From Shimia abyssi (GTDB lineage Bacteria; Pseudomonadota; Alphaproteobacteria; Rhodobacterales; Rhodobacteraceae), in the NCBI RefSeq assembly GCF_003014475.1, contig NZ_PYGJ01000011.1, positions 1 through 64,000 on the forward strand: 64,000 nucleotides of DNA. The letters are read 5' to 3'. Both the position numbers and the translations under genes were made by a program. Below are positions 18,610-28,327 of this stretch, one piece after another. Each line of letters opens with the position of its first letter. Within the stretch, counting starts at the first letter, position 1. A model generated the notes under the pieces. The model did no database searches. It worked only from the letters and a program-made list of their open reading frames with translations, and was not told where the DNA came from.

Positions 18610-18682
18610 GTGTGTTGGGCCACGTTGCGAAAGTGCGTGATGAAGCCAGGCCGTAGCGCTTTGACGTCAGGGGGAAAGAGCA

Positions 18683-19366
18683 ATGAATCATGAGGCGCAC
18701 AAAGAAATCGCGCGGCGGGCTTTGTTGATTCAGGCACTTCCGGAGCGGCACGTTGAGACGATCCTGTCCAAAGCGGTCTGGCAGCGGTTTGACCGGGGCG
18801 AAACCATATTTTTGCAAGGGGACAGCGCGCAGGTGATCCACATTGTCGTGGCGGGGTGGGTCAAGCTGTATCGGATGACCCCCGGCGGCAAGGAGGCTGT
18901 TGTCAGCGTATTTACCCGCGGCGAAAGCTTTGGGGAGGCGGTGGCGCTGCGCGCGTTACCGTATCCAGTCTCGGCGGAGGCGGTGACGGCGAGCGACATC
19001 ATGTGTATTCCGTCATCGACGCTGGTTGATTTGATCCGAGGGGATAGTGAGGTTGGATTGACAATCCTGTCCTCGACATTTGGGCATTTGCACCAGCTTG
19101 TGCAGCAGTTGGAAATGCTGAAATCACGGAATGGCGCGCAAAGGATTGCGGAGTTTCTGCTGAGCCTGTGTGATTGTGAGACGGGGCAATGCACAGTGCG
19201 TTTGCCATATGACAAGGTGCTGATTGCCGGGCGTCTGGGTATGACACCTGAAAGCCTGTCCCGGTCGTTCTCCAAGTTGCGGCAAGCCGGTGTGATTGTG
19301 GAGCGGGACCGGGCGAGAATTGGGGATATTGATGCGTTGCGGTCCTATGCAGAGGCTGATGATTGA
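18683..19366 (+). CDS. CRP/FNR-family regulator, Dnr-like
   Basis: 227 aa. A cyclic-nucleotide-binding-type beta roll (about residues 25-130) is followed by a dimerisation helix (HLHQLVQQLEMLKSRNGAQRI) and a winged helix with recognition segment LGMTPESLSRSFSKL (about 188-202), very like Dnr proteins. The N-terminus has no cluster of four cysteines, so it is not an O2-sensing FNR; Dnr-type proteins respond to NO. Only CDCETGQC contains several cysteines, outside the sensor position. It lies divergent from nap and abuts the convergent CoA-transferase gene with zero spacing. A role in nitrate/NO control is inferred. Confidence 0.85.
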   Translation: MNHEAHKEIARRALLIQALPERHVETILSKAVWQRFDRGETIFLQGDSAQVIHIVVAGWVKLYRMTPGGKEAVVSVFTRGESFGEAVALRALPYPVSAEAVTASDIMCIPSSTLVDLIRGDSEVGLTILSSTFGHLHQLVQQLEMLKSRNGAQRIAEFLLSLCDCETGQCTVRLPYDKVLIAGRLGMTPESLSRSFSKLRQAGVIVERDRARIGDIDALRSYAEADD

Positions 19367-20560
19367 TTAGATCACGCCGTCGCCTTTAAGTGTTTCAAGG
19401 TCAGACGAGGTCAGGCCGAGCTCCGACCAAATAGACGTGTTGTGTTTGCCCAAAGTGGGCGGCGGGCTAGAAACCGTAGGTGCAGCTCCGTCTAGTTTGA
19501 TACCGGTTGTGACCACGCTGATGTCGCGCTCAACGCCGCGCACGTCTGAGTATGTCGCGAGAAAGCCGCGATCCGCTACCTGTGGGGTCGTCAGGGCGTC
19601 TGGCACGCTGAGGACCGGGCCGCAGGGCACGCCGAGGTGGTTCAGTTCCTCGACCCATTCGGCGGCGATACGAGTGGTGAGAACAGTTTCCAGATGTGCC
19701 TTGAGGGTCAGGCGGTTTTGTTTGCGCGCCTCGCGTGTGGCGAATTCTGGTACGGTGCAGAGGTGTTCGAGGCCAAGGTGACGGGCAAAGATCTGCCATT
19801 GCTCGTCCTTGTTGGCAGCAATGTTGATCAGGCTATCACGCGCTTGAAATGCGCCGGAGGGGGCGGAGGTGAGGTTTTCGTTGCCGTTGGCAGTGGGAGT
19901 GACACCCGCGATCAAGTGGTTGGACACGGCCCAACCCATGGTGGCCAGCACGGATTCCAACATCGAGACGTCGATCATCGTGCCACGCGGTGTAGCGTTT
20001 AGAGCGGCGGCGATGGCAAAGGCGGCTGTCATGCCGCCGACTGTATCGGCGATAGGGTAGCCGACGCGCAAAGGCGCGCTTTGGGTGTCGCCCGTGATGG
20101 ACATCACACCAGAGATGCCTTGGATAATTTGATCATAGGCAGGGCGATGTACCCACGGCCCGTCTTGGCCAAAGCCAGAGATGGCGCAGTAGATCAATCG
20201 CGGATTGGCGTGTTGAAGGGTCTCATAGCCGACCTTGAGCCGGTCCATCACGCCGGGGCGGAAGTTTTCGACAACGACATCGGCAGTTTTGACGAGGCGT
20301 AGGAACAGATCCCTGCCGCGTGGGTCCTTGAGGTTTAGCGTGACGGATTTTTTTCCTGCGTTTTGAGCCAGGAAGGAGACGCCCATGCCTCGAGAGTTCA
20401 GGTCTGGGTCTGCGCCGAGCTGGCGGGCGAGGTCGCCACGACCGACGGTTTCCACCTTGATCACCTCGGCTCCGAGATGGGCCAGTTGGTGACAGCAGAA
20501 CGGGCCAGCGAGGACGTTGGTCAGGTCGAGAACTCTGACTTTGGCAAGGGGTTTGGACAT
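19367..20560 (-). CDS. Class III (CaiB/BaiF) CoA-transferase
   Basis: 397 aa, typical for family III CoA-transferases that move CoA between carboxylic acids through an aspartyl-CoA intermediate. The N-terminal VRVLDLTNVLAGPFCCHQLAHLGAEVIKVE is the family signature, and the catalytic Asp is D143 in HRPAYDQIIQGISG. Substrate specificity (succinyl-, oxalyl-, carnitine or other) cannot be derived. It has no operon partner; neighbours are a convergent regulator and the end of nqr. Confidence 0.9.
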   Translation of the reverse strand: MSKPLAKVRVLDLTNVLAGPFCCHQLAHLGAEVIKVETVGRGDLARQLGADPDLNSRGMGVSFLAQNAGKKSVTLNLKDPRGRDLFLRLVKTADVVVENFRPGVMDRLKVGYETLQHANPRLIYCAISGFGQDGPWVHRPAYDQIIQGISGVMSITGDTQSAPLRVGYPIADTVGGMTAAFAIAAALNATPRGTMIDVSMLESVLATMGWAVSNHLIAGVTPTANGNENLTSAPSGAFQARDSLINIAANKDEQWQIFARHLGLEHLCTVPEFATREARKQNRLTLKAHLETVLTTRIAAEWVEELNHLGVPCGPVLSVPDALTTPQVADRGFLATYSDVRGVERDISVVTTGIKLDGAAPTVSSPPPTLGKHNTSIWSELGLTSSDLETLKGDGVI

Positions 20561-20671
20561 CAGCGCCTCCTTGTCCGTTTGACGACCCGGACGTCAACGA
20601 ATGGTGGAGCAGGGATGCGGGGCGATCAAGAGGGAATGCCGCTGGCGATTCTCAGACAGTTTGCTACAAAC

Positions 20672-20700
20672 GAAAAACGCGGGGATAATACCCCACGTTT
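20672..20700 (-). terminator. Terminator of the nqr operon
   Basis: A 10-bp stem (20675-20684 with 20691-20700, one wobble) has a 6-nt loop. On the minus strand the second arm runs into a T-rich stretch (complement of 20672-20677). It lies about 22 nt after the nqrF stop. Confidence 0.8.
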
Positions 20701-20722
20701 GGAATTGGTTCTGAGCGTTTGG

Positions 20723-21946
20723 TTAGCCGCCAAAGTCATCCAGCATGATGTCTTCGCGGTCTACACCCAGATCGACCAACATATTGATCACCGACTGGTT
20801 CATAATGGGTGGGCCACACATGTAGAATTCGCAGTCTTCCGGTGCCGGATGGGCGTTGAGGTACTCCTCGTAGAGCACGTTGTGAATGAACCCTGTATGG
20901 CCGTCCCAGTCATCCTCGGGCAGAGCATCAGACAGGGCGACGTGCCATGTAAAATTCGGGAACTCTGCGGCAAGTTGGTCGAAATCTTCGACAAAGAACA
21001 TCTCTTTCTTGGAGCGCGCACCGTACCAGAACGTGATCTTGCGATCTTTGTTCTTGAGGCGTTTGAGCTGGTCAAAGATGTGAGACCGCATAGGGGCCAT
21101 GCCGGCGCCACCGCCAACAAAGACCATCTCTTTTTCGGTTTCGCGCGCGAAGAATTCGCCAAACGGACCGGAGATAGTGACCTTGTCACCTGGCTTCAGG
21201 TTGAAGATGTATGACGACATCTGACCCGCAGGGATGCCTTGCGAACCCGGAGGAGGCGAGGCGACGCGGACGTTGAGCATGATAAGGCCCTTTTCGTCCG
21301 GGTAGTTTGCCATGGAATAGGCGCGCTCGATCGGTTCGGACACAGTGGAATCGTATTGCCACAGGTTAAACTTGTCCCAGTCTTCGCGGTACTCTTCCTG
21401 AATGTCGAAATCGGTGTATTTGAGCGAGTGCGCGGGTGCCTCGATCTGGATATAACCACCAGCGCGGAAGTTTACGTCTTCGCCTTCGGGCAGTTCAAGA
21501 ACGAGGTTCTTGATGAAAGTGGCAACGTTTTCGTTCGAACGAACGGTGCATTCCCATTTTTTGACGCCGAATACTTCCTCGGGAACTTCGACTTCCATGT
21601 CTTGTTTTACGGCCACCTGACAGGACAGGCGGTCGCCACAGGCCGCTTCCCGCTTGGTGATGTGGCCTTCTTCGGTTGGCAGGATCGATCCGCCGCCCGA
21701 GTGGATTTTCACGCGGCATTGCGCGCAAGTGCCACCGCCGCCGCAGGCGGAGGGGACAAACAGTTTCTGTTCTGCGAGGGTTTGCAGCAGTTTGCCCCCG
21801 GCGGGTACAGAGATGGTTTTCTCGCCGTTGATGACGATGTTCACATTGCCGCTGGACACCAGTTTGGAGCGGGCGGCCAGAATGATTGTGACCAGCGCCA
21901 GAACGATTGCGGTGAAGAGGGCAATGCCAAGGCCGAATGTTGCCAT
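20723..21946 (-). CDS. nqrF: Na+-translocating NADH:quinone reductase subunit F
   Basis: 407 aa, the standard NqrF length. One N-terminal helix (about 5-25) is followed by a ferredoxin domain with cluster ligands C68, C74, C77 and C109. Then come FAD-binding RAYSMAN and the NADH-binding [16 protein letters not shown] and YMCGPPIM segments, with the invariant C-terminal LDDFGG. It takes electrons from NADH and feeds the sodium-pumping chain. It is the last gene of nqrABCDEF. Confidence 0.97.
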   Translation of the reverse strand: MATFGLGIALFTAIVLALVTIILAARSKLVSSGNVNIVINGEKTISVPAGGKLLQTLAEQKLFVPSACGGGGTCAQCRVKIHSGGGSILPTEEGHITKREAACGDRLSCQVAVKQDMEVEVPEEVFGVKKWECTVRSNENVATFIKNLVLELPEGEDVNFRAGGYIQIEAPAHSLKYTDFDIQEEYREDWDKFNLWQYDSTVSEPIERAYSMANYPDEKGLIMLNVRVASPPPGSQGIPAGQMSSYIFNLKPGDKVTISGPFGEFFARETEKEMVFVGGGAGMAPMRSHIFDQLKRLKNKDRKITFWYGARSKKEMFFVEDFDQLAAEFPNFTWHVALSDALPEDDWDGHTGFIHNVLYEEYLNAHPAPEDCEFYMCGPPIMNQSVINMLVDLGVDREDIMLDDFGG

Positions 21947-21958
21947 AGTGTCAGCTCC

Positions 21959-22567
21959 TCAGAGTTTCACGCCGGAGAAGGACATGAAGGCCATAGCCAT
22001 CAGTCCTGCGGTGATGAAGGTGATCCCAAGGCCCTGAAGCCCGTCGGGGATGTCGGAATATTTCAACTTTTCTCGTACGCCAGCCATCGCGGTGATCGCC
22101 AGTGCCCAGCCAAAGCCCGAAGAGATGCCGTAGGTCACAGATTCTGCGAGGTCATAGCTGCGTTCGACCATGAAGAGCGAACCACCAAGTATGGCGCAGT
22201 TCACGGTGATCAGCGGCAAGAAAACACCGAGCGCGTTGTAGAGCGGCGGGAAGTACTTATCGAGCACCATTTCGAGGATTTGAACCAGCGCGGCGATCAC
22301 CCCGATATAGGAGATCAGGCCCAGGAATGTCAGATCCACGTCAGGGAACCCGGCCCATGCCAGCGCACCGGGCGCGAGCAGGTAGTTCAGGATCAGGTTG
22401 TTGGCAGGTACGGTGATCGACTGAACCACCATTACCGATATACCCAGACCAATTGCCGTCGAGATCTTTTTCGATACGGCGATAAAGGTACACATGCCCA
22501 AGAAGAAGGAGAGGGCAAGGTTTTCAACAAAGATAGCCTTTACGGCGAGAGAGAGAAGACCTTCCAT
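21959..22567 (-). CDS. nqrE: Na+-NQR subunit E
   Basis: 202 aa with six hydrophobic segments; [20 protein letters not shown] near the N-terminus carries a conserved membrane Cys that, with NqrD, holds an iron centre midway across the membrane. It has the same fold as NqrD in inverted topology. The start touches the nqrD stop (one-base overlap at 22567). Confidence 0.97.
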   Translation of the reverse strand: MEGLLSLAVKAIFVENLALSFFLGMCTFIAVSKKISTAIGLGISVMVVQSITVPANNLILNYLLAPGALAWAGFPDVDLTFLGLISYIGVIAALVQILEMVLDKYFPPLYNALGVFLPLITVNCAILGGSLFMVERSYDLAESVTYGISSGFGWALAITAMAGVREKLKYSDIPDGLQGLGITFITAGLMAMAFMSFSGVKL

Positions 22568-23220
22568 CAGTGCGCCTCTGCAACTTGGATTTTGTATTCA
22601 CGCTCTTCCACTTGGGCAGGTTTCCATGTGCGGAACGCCCAGATGATCAGACCGATGATGAAGAATGCCGATGGTGGCAGGAGCAAGAGACCGTTGGGCA
22701 CATACCAGCCGCCGTTGTTCACGGTTTCTAGGATGGTGATGCCAAACAGGCTTCCTGCGCCAAAAAGTTCGCGGATCACGCCGACCATCATCAGGATCAG
22801 GCCATAGCCGAGCCCGTTGCCGACCCCATCGATAAAGCTGGCGACAGGTGGGTTTTTCATCGCAAACGCCTCAGCGCGGCCCATGACGATACAGTTGGTA
22901 ATGATCAGGCCCACAAAGACCGAAAGCGTCTTGGAAATCTCAAACGCGTATGCCTTGAGCATCTGGTCTACGAGGATCACCAGCGAGGCGATAATGACCA
23001 TCTGTACAATGATCCGGATCGAGCCGGGGATCTGGTTGCGGATCATCGAGATGAACATCGATGAGAACCCGGTGACAAGCGTCACGGCGACCGACATCAC
23101 AAAGGCGACCTGCAACGAAGATGTCACCGCGAGGGCGGAGCAGATGCCAAGGACCTGGAGCGTGATCGGGTTGTTGTCGACCAATGGGTCGATCAGCATT
23201 TCTCTACGTTTATGCGCCAT
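22567..23220 (-). CDS. nqrD: Na+-NQR subunit D
   Basis: 217 aa, six membrane segments, including [21 protein letters not shown] with the conserved Cys that pairs with NqrE in the membrane iron centre. The start overlaps the nqrC stop by one base, so translation is coupled. Confidence 0.97.
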   Translation of the reverse strand: MAHKRREMLIDPLVDNNPITLQVLGICSALAVTSSLQVAFVMSVAVTLVTGFSSMFISMIRNQIPGSIRIIVQMVIIASLVILVDQMLKAYAFEISKTLSVFVGLIITNCIVMGRAEAFAMKNPPVASFIDGVGNGLGYGLILMMVGVIRELFGAGSLFGITILETVNNGGWYVPNGLLLLPPSAFFIIGLIIWAFRTWKPAQVEEREYKIQVAEAH

Positions 23221-24035
23221 TACACGCCCCCCGCTTTGAGGTTATCCAGGAATGGTTTATAGCCGCTTTCGCCCATCCAGAAGTTCACTAGATTGTGGAC
23301 GCCGACAGTGGTGAGTGTTGCCCCGGCCAAAGCGTCGATATGGTGATCGGCACCGGCGGCGGGCGCGGTTTTGGTCACGCTGATTTGCAGCTCGCCATTG
23401 GCGTCGGCCAGCTTTTTGCCGTTCCAGAGTGATTTCCAGCGCGGGTTGTCCACCTCGGCACCAAGGCCTGGTGTCTCGGCGTGCTGGTAGAACTGAAGGC
23501 CAAAGATGTCGTTACCGTTCTCTTCCAGCGCGATAAAGCCATAGAGCGTAGACCAGAGGCCGTAGCCGTGGATCGGCAGGATCACTTTGTCGACCGCGCC
23601 GGCGTCGTCGCGCAGCAGGTAGACGGTGACAAATTTGCCCTGACGCACGATGCCAGCCGGGTCATTGTCCAGCGCGACGGAAGTGGCGGGATCGTCGGCT
23701 GCGGTGCGGTCATCAAAGGTGGCCGGGTCGAACTGATCCGAGAAGGTGCCGGTGGCGAGTTCAAGCACTTGAGGCTCAAACGCGGCAAAAGATTCCAGAA
23801 CGTCTTGGTTTGGATCGTAAATGCCAGCGACTTGCAGAATGTTGATCTGTTTGTCTTTGAGCGCGTTCACCTCTTGGATCGGGCGCAGCGCCACGGCGGC
23901 GGCGGACACGATCATGGAGGCCACAAGGCAGACCGACACGGCGACAAAGATTGTTTTGCCGACGGAATCGGGGGGTGCAGCCAAGAAGCGGCGGATTGCC
24001 CCTTTGGGGGCGTCATCTTTCAAATCGTCAGACAT
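23220..24035 (-). CDS. nqrC: Na+-NQR subunit C (covalent FMN protein)
   Basis: 271 aa. A single N-terminal helix (about 30-50) is followed by a periplasmic FMN_bind domain. [15 protein letters not shown] contains the G-A-T flavinylation motif whose Thr is esterified to FMN by ApbE. The usual Ser before GAT is Ala here. It overlaps nqrB by 8 nt. Confidence 0.96.
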   Translation of the reverse strand: MSDDLKDDAPKGAIRRFLAAPPDSVGKTIFVAVSVCLVASMIVSAAAVALRPIQEVNALKDKQINILQVAGIYDPNQDVLESFAAFEPQVLELATGTFSDQFDPATFDDRTAADDPATSVALDNDPAGIVRQGKFVTVYLLRDDAGAVDKVILPIHGYGLWSTLYGFIALEENGNDIFGLQFYQHAETPGLGAEVDNPRWKSLWNGKKLADANGELQISVTKTAPAAGADHHIDALAGATLTTVGVHNLVNFWMGESGYKPFLDNLKAGGV

Positions 24036-25227
24036 GTCGTTTTGCCCTGCGTTTGATGTTCGCTTGTACGACGAAGTAGTCGATCAAAGGTGCGAATACG
24101 TTGCCGAAGAGGATGGCGAGCATCATACCTTCTGGGAAGGCCGGGTTGATCACACGGATCATCACAACCATGAAACCAATCAGCGCGCCATAGATATAGC
24201 GACCCATATTGGTGTGTGCACCGGAAACAGGCTCGGTCACCATGAAGACCAGACCAAAGGCGTAGCCACCGACAACAAGGTGCCAGTACCATGGCATGGC
24301 GAACATTGGGTTGGTGTCGGACCCGATCCAGTTCAGGAGCAGCGAAAAGCCGATCATTCCCGCCATACAGCCAACAACCATTCGGTAGTTGGCGATCTTG
24401 GTGGCCAACAGGAAGATCAGGCCAAGGATACAGGCCAGCGTGGATGTTTCGCCCATGGAGCCGGGGATGAAGCCATAGAAGCTGTCCCACCATGTCATGC
24501 CGCGCGCGGCCAGTTCCTGGAAACCATCAGAGGCGGAGACGGCCAGCGCGGTTGCGCCGGTGAAGCCATCAACAGGCACCCAGACGCTGTCACCCGAAAG
24601 CTGTGCGGGGTAGGCGAAATACAGAAACGCACGACCGGTCAGAGCGGGGTTGAGGAAGTTTTTGCCGGTACCGCCAAATACCTCTTTGCCGATCACAACA
24701 CCAAAAATGATCCCCAGCGCGACCTGCCAGAGTGGCGTGGTGGCGGGAACGATCAGTGCATAGAGCATCGAAGAAACAAGGAAACCTTCGTTTACCTCGT
24801 GTTTGCGGATGGTGGCAAAGACAACTTCGAAGATGCCGCCTGCGACGAGCGTCACAATATAGATCGGCAGGAAGTACATCAGCCCGTGCAGCATGTTTGC
24901 GAGCGGGTTGGCGGCGTTAAAGCCGATACCAAGTGCATCGATTATGGATGCGCGCCAACCGGATGCGCCAAACTCGGCTATGGCGAGGTTGGTCTGGTAG
25001 CCTGTGTTGTAGAGCGCCATCAGGATACATGGGATCGTCGCGATCACCACGTAGGTCATGATGCGCTTCATATCCACATAAGAGCGTGCGTGCGGCGCGG
25101 CCGTCGTCACGGTCTTGGGTGTGTAGATGAAGCTCTCTACCATTTCGTAGATGGGGAAGTATTTTTCCCACTTGCCGCCCTTGGTAAAGTTCGGCTCGAT
25201 CCGATCAAAGAAGTTTCTAAGCCCCAC
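24028..25227 (-). CDS. nqrB: Na+-NQR subunit B (covalent FMN and riboflavin, ion path)
   Basis: 399 aa with about ten membrane helices. GFTGATALAVS holds the Thr used for covalent FMN, and the N-terminal RSYVDMKRIMTYVVIATIPC region is typical of NqrB/RnfD. It forms the main sodium channel and quinone site. It starts 3 nt after nqrA ends. Confidence 0.97.
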   Translation of the reverse strand: MGLRNFFDRIEPNFTKGGKWEKYFPIYEMVESFIYTPKTVTTAAPHARSYVDMKRIMTYVVIATIPCILMALYNTGYQTNLAIAEFGASGWRASIIDALGIGFNAANPLANMLHGLMYFLPIYIVTLVAGGIFEVVFATIRKHEVNEGFLVSSMLYALIVPATTPLWQVALGIIFGVVIGKEVFGGTGKNFLNPALTGRAFLYFAYPAQLSGDSVWVPVDGFTGATALAVSASDGFQELAARGMTWWDSFYGFIPGSMGETSTLACILGLIFLLATKIANYRMVVGCMAGMIGFSLLLNWIGSDTNPMFAMPWYWHLVVGGYAFGLVFMVTEPVSGAHTNMGRYIYGALIGFMVVMIRVINPAFPEGMMLAILFGNVFAPLIDYFVVQANIKRRAKRHV

Positions 25228-25230
25228 TGG

Positions 25231-26583
25231 TCAGCCCTCTTTCTCGATTTTGGTGAGGCAGTCGCGAAGCGCCTCTCCGTATTCATACTTGGCCGGGCAC
25301 GCGAAACCAATCAGGCCGAGATCTTCTTCGGCCAGTTCCAGTGCACCAAGCAATTGGGCCTGATCCGTGTCGATCACGAGCAGGGCGCGCATCAGCTGGG
25401 TTGGCAGGAAATCCTGTGGCATCAGCTCTTCGAAGGTGCCCAAAGGTACCATGGCGCGGCGCCCGCCGTTCAGGTTTGTCGTGAGTGGGAATTTGACCTT
25501 GGACAAGGCAGACCCCAGCACTGGCTGAACCGCGTATTTCGCGAACATCGGGCGAATCCAGCCCATTGGGATCTGTTTGTGATCCTCTTCGATCAGCGTG
25601 ATCTGGCGGGCGTAGCGACCCAGGTAAGCGTCAACACCATCACCAGCGGTTCCGCTAAGAACCGAACCAGACACCATCCGCACCGGAAGATCGGTAGGCT
25701 TGTCGCCTGCGCTCAGCTCTTCCATGGAGGCGCCAGATATGGTGCGAACGAGACGCGGATCGGCGCAGACCGGACCGGTCAGGGCGATCACGGTGGACGC
25801 GTCATATTTTCCGGTCAGCAAGAGGCGACCAATCATCAGGACGTCGCTATAGCCGATGGTCCACACGGTCTTGGAGCCGGTTGGAGGCTCAAGGAAGTGC
25901 ATGTGGGTGCCCGCGAGACCCGCAGGGTGTGGACCGGTAAAGGCGACAGGCTCAACATTTGCGAGATCAGAACCGGGCAGGTTGGCGCCCTCTTCCTGAC
26001 AGAGATAGGTTTTGCCTTCGCTCAGCGTTGCGATAGCTTCAACCCCTTTGGAAAAGGCGTCCGCTTCTTCCTGAATGATGGGTGTCGGGTTCGCGGCGAG
26101 CGGTTCTGTGTCAAGTGCTGTAATGTAAATGGACGCCGGGCGGCTGGCCGGGTCGGGCACCTTTGAGTAGGGGCGCGTGCGGAATGCAGACCACAAGCCC
26201 GCGGCGCATAGACGCTCTGTCAGACCTTCGGGTGTGCTGATGTCTCCTACGTTAGAGAAATCAACCGCATCAACCGCATCAGCCGCGTCGTCCTGCGCGG
26301 TGATCTCGATACTGATCAAGCGGCGACGCGCGCCCCGGTTGATCGCCTTGACGCGACCGGCAACCGGTGAAACGATCTGCACATCCGGCAGATCCTTGTT
26401 GATCATGATCGGCGTACCGGCACCAACAACATCACCCTCGGCAACGAGGATGCGCGGTTTCAATCCGATATAGTCATTGCCAAGAATACCAAAGGTTTCC
26501 ACCTTTGGGGCAGCTTCGATCTCGGTCCTGGGTGCTCCTTGGATGGGCACGTTCAGGCCTTTGCGTAGCGGAAAGCACTTCAA
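25231..26583 (-). CDS. nqrA: Na+-NQR subunit A
   Basis: 450 aa, the peripheral subunit that contributes to ubiquinone binding. It begins MKCFPLRKGLNVPIQGAP, the typical NqrA start, and contains HPAGLAGTHMHFLEPP. It is the first gene of the nqrABCDEF operon, whose promoter must lie in the 173-nt divergent gap to apbE. Calling this Nqr and not Rnf rests on NqrA, NqrF and NqrM all being present. Confidence 0.97.
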   Translation of the reverse strand: MKCFPLRKGLNVPIQGAPRTEIEAAPKVETFGILGNDYIGLKPRILVAEGDVVGAGTPIMINKDLPDVQIVSPVAGRVKAINRGARRRLISIEITAQDDAADAVDAVDFSNVGDISTPEGLTERLCAAGLWSAFRTRPYSKVPDPASRPASIYITALDTEPLAANPTPIIQEEADAFSKGVEAIATLSEGKTYLCQEEGANLPGSDLANVEPVAFTGPHPAGLAGTHMHFLEPPTGSKTVWTIGYSDVLMIGRLLLTGKYDASTVIALTGPVCADPRLVRTISGASMEELSAGDKPTDLPVRMVSGSVLSGTAGDGVDAYLGRYARQITLIEEDHKQIPMGWIRPMFAKYAVQPVLGSALSKVKFPLTTNLNGGRRAMVPLGTFEELMPQDFLPTQLMRALLVIDTDQAQLLGALELAEEDLGLIGFACPAKYEYGEALRDCLTKIEKEG

Positions 26584-26756
26584 AGTTTCGAACCCCTAAC
26601 GATTTTTCACTGGCTTATGCGATATGTGTCAGTCTAGCGAAAGTAGGAAAATCTACTTATACTGCCCTTTTTTTGGTTGAAATAGCCCGTAATGTCGTCG
26701 ACAAGCCACCTGCCAATCCTTGAGAAGCTTACTTACCCACAAAAAGGGGTGCCACC

Positions 26757-27785
26757 GTGTCCAAATCGATCCTGCTGAATCGTCGCTCTTTTGTTTTGAT
26801 GTCTCTTGCACTTGCCGCATGTAAGCCGGGTGCTGAAGTCTTGAAAATTACCGGCCTGACGATGGGCACAACGTATAACGTTGTCGCGTTGGACGCGAAT
26901 CGCTCGTTGAGCGAAGCGGAGGTCAAAGTAGGCGTAGAGAATGCTCTAGCGCTGGTGAACAATCAGATGTCAAACTGGGATGCAGGATCAGAGATTTCGC
27001 GGTTTAACGCCCAAACTGGTGGCGCACCCGTTTCGGTCTCTACCGATCTCGCAAATGTGATGCGGGCGGCGGAAGACGTAAACGTTGCCAGCGAGGGCCG
27101 GTTTGACACCACAATGGGTCCGCTGATTGAGCTGTGGGGTTTTGGCGCAAACGGTCAGACACAGGTGCCCAATGCGGATGCTATTGCTGCTGCAAAGGCC
27201 CGTTCGGGACATCGTGATACTTTGACGGTGTCGCCGTCGGCGTTGCAGAAAAAGCAGCCTGACGCGCAGGTATATCTGTCAGCAATCGGCAAGGGCTTTG
27301 GCGCTGACCAAGTGGGTCGCGCATTGGAAGCCTTTGGAATCACAAGCTATATGGTTGAAATCGGGGGCGACATTTATGCCTCTGGTGTGAATGCAGATGG
27401 TCTGCCTTGGCAGATCGGCATCGAGAAACCAGCGGCACTTTCTGGTGGTGTGATGGACGTTGTTGGCGTGTCCGGTCTGGGGCTGGCGTCGTCGGGCGAC
27501 TATCGCAACTATTTCGAAAAAGACGGTGAGCGTTTCTCGCATATCATCGATCCTGTGACCGGCCGTCCGATCACGCACAAAACCGCTTCGGCCACTGTTT
27601 TGGCTGAGAACGGTATGCTTGCAGATGCCTGGGCGACGGCTATGTTGATCCTTGGTCGCGAGCGTGGGCTTGAGATTGCAGAGAAAAACGATCTGGCTGT
27701 GCTGTTTGTCGAAAGAGACGCAGAAGCCGCTGATCTGCGATTCAAGTCGGTTGCAAGCAAACGTTTCGCGGACCTTAAGGCCTAA
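26757..27785 (+). CDS. apbE: FAD:protein FMN transferase (lipoprotein ApbE)
   Basis: 342 aa, GTG start at 26757 with GGGG 7 nt upstream. The N-terminus has a lipobox LALAAC, so the protein is anchored on the periplasmic face. MGTTYNV, VEIGGDIYASG and the metal/flavin motif LADAWATAMLILG define the family. It attaches FMN to threonines of NqrB and NqrC. Divergent placement next to nqr with nqrM downstream forms a maturation module. Confidence 0.95.
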   Translation: MSKSILLNRRSFVLMSLALAACKPGAEVLKITGLTMGTTYNVVALDANRSLSEAEVKVGVENALALVNNQMSNWDAGSEISRFNAQTGGAPVSVSTDLANVMRAAEDVNVASEGRFDTTMGPLIELWGFGANGQTQVPNADAIAAAKARSGHRDTLTVSPSALQKKQPDAQVYLSAIGKGFGADQVGRALEAFGITSYMVEIGGDIYASGVNADGLPWQIGIEKPAALSGGVMDVVGVSGLGLASSGDYRNYFEKDGERFSHIIDPVTGRPITHKTASATVLAENGMLADAWATAMLILGRERGLEIAEKNDLAVLFVERDAEAADLRFKSVASKRFADLKA

Positions 27786-27809
27786 ACCAACCTTGGGAGC
27801 GTTGCAGCA

Positions 27810-28061
27810 ATGGCTACGTTTTTTCTGACTTTCAGCCTGTTACTCTTGATCATGTTGGGCATGGCGCTTGGCGTGATTCTGATGAACAAGTCGATCAAGG
27901 GAAGCTGCGGCGGATTAAACGCGATTGCGGATGCGGATCAGTGTCTGGTTTGCAAGAAAGATATCGACCCGGACAGCCCGCTGCGCGAGCGGTTGGCCTG
28001 TCCGCGGGCGAAAAAGATGCTGGAACGTGCTCAGATGGATGTGGAAAACGCACGTAGCTGA
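27810..28061 (+). CDS. nqrM: NqrM, Na+-NQR maturation factor
   Basis: 83 aa. An N-terminal membrane helix (about 3-25) is followed by NKSIKGSCGGLNAI and CLVCKK plus a further Cys in LACPRA, the conserved cysteine set of the NqrM (DUF539) family. It is needed to build active NQR, thought to deliver iron for the NqrD/E centre. It is 24 nt behind apbE, so the two are cotranscribed. Confidence 0.93.
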   Translation: MATFFLTFSLLLLIMLGMALGVILMNKSIKGSCGGLNAIADADQCLVCKKDIDPDSPLRERLACPRAKKMLERAQMDVENARS

Positions 28062-28063
28062 GT

Positions 28064-28246
28064 CTATCCGGTTGCTAGCGGTATAAAGCCGAGCACCAAG
28101 AGTCCGGACGCTGCCAAAACCCCATAAATCCAAAGCTGCCAGCGAGGGCCTTCGGACTTCCAGACGCGCCGATACTGGTAGCCCATGAGGCATGCTGCGA
28201 CAAAAATCGTGGTCGCAATGAGCGGGGTCAGGGTCAAATCTGGCAA
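28064..28246 (-). CDS. Small two-helix membrane protein, TTG start
   Basis: 60 aa. Two hydrophobic helices (about residues 7-24 and 38-57) are separated by a basic loop, YQYRRVWKSEGPRWQ. The start codon is TTG at 28246-28244, preceded by GGAG with 6-nt spacing, and no better start exists. It is convergent with nqrM (2-nt gap). The family is not recognised; coding reality rests on the ribosome binding site and the clean membrane pattern. Confidence 0.6.
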   Translation of the reverse strand: MPDLTLTPLIATTIFVAACLMGYQYRRVWKSEGPRWQLWIYGVLAASGLLVLGFIPLATG

Positions 28247-28327
28247 ATTTATCTCCGCTTAACCAGAATCTGGGTTATGCTGTAGGTTGTAACCAATGGC
28301 AATTCATTCTGGGAGGAACGTGCCGCA

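Noticed and set aside
23821-26166. A 781-codon open frame on the plus strand across nqrA, nqrB and nqrC
   Set aside because: It is antisense to three unmistakable Nqr genes; its codons follow from their codon bias and it shows no family features.
20723-26583. Possible Rnf complex in place of Nqr
   Set aside because: NqrA and the NADH-binding NqrF are present and RnfB/RnfC are not; apbE and nqrM also fit Nqr.
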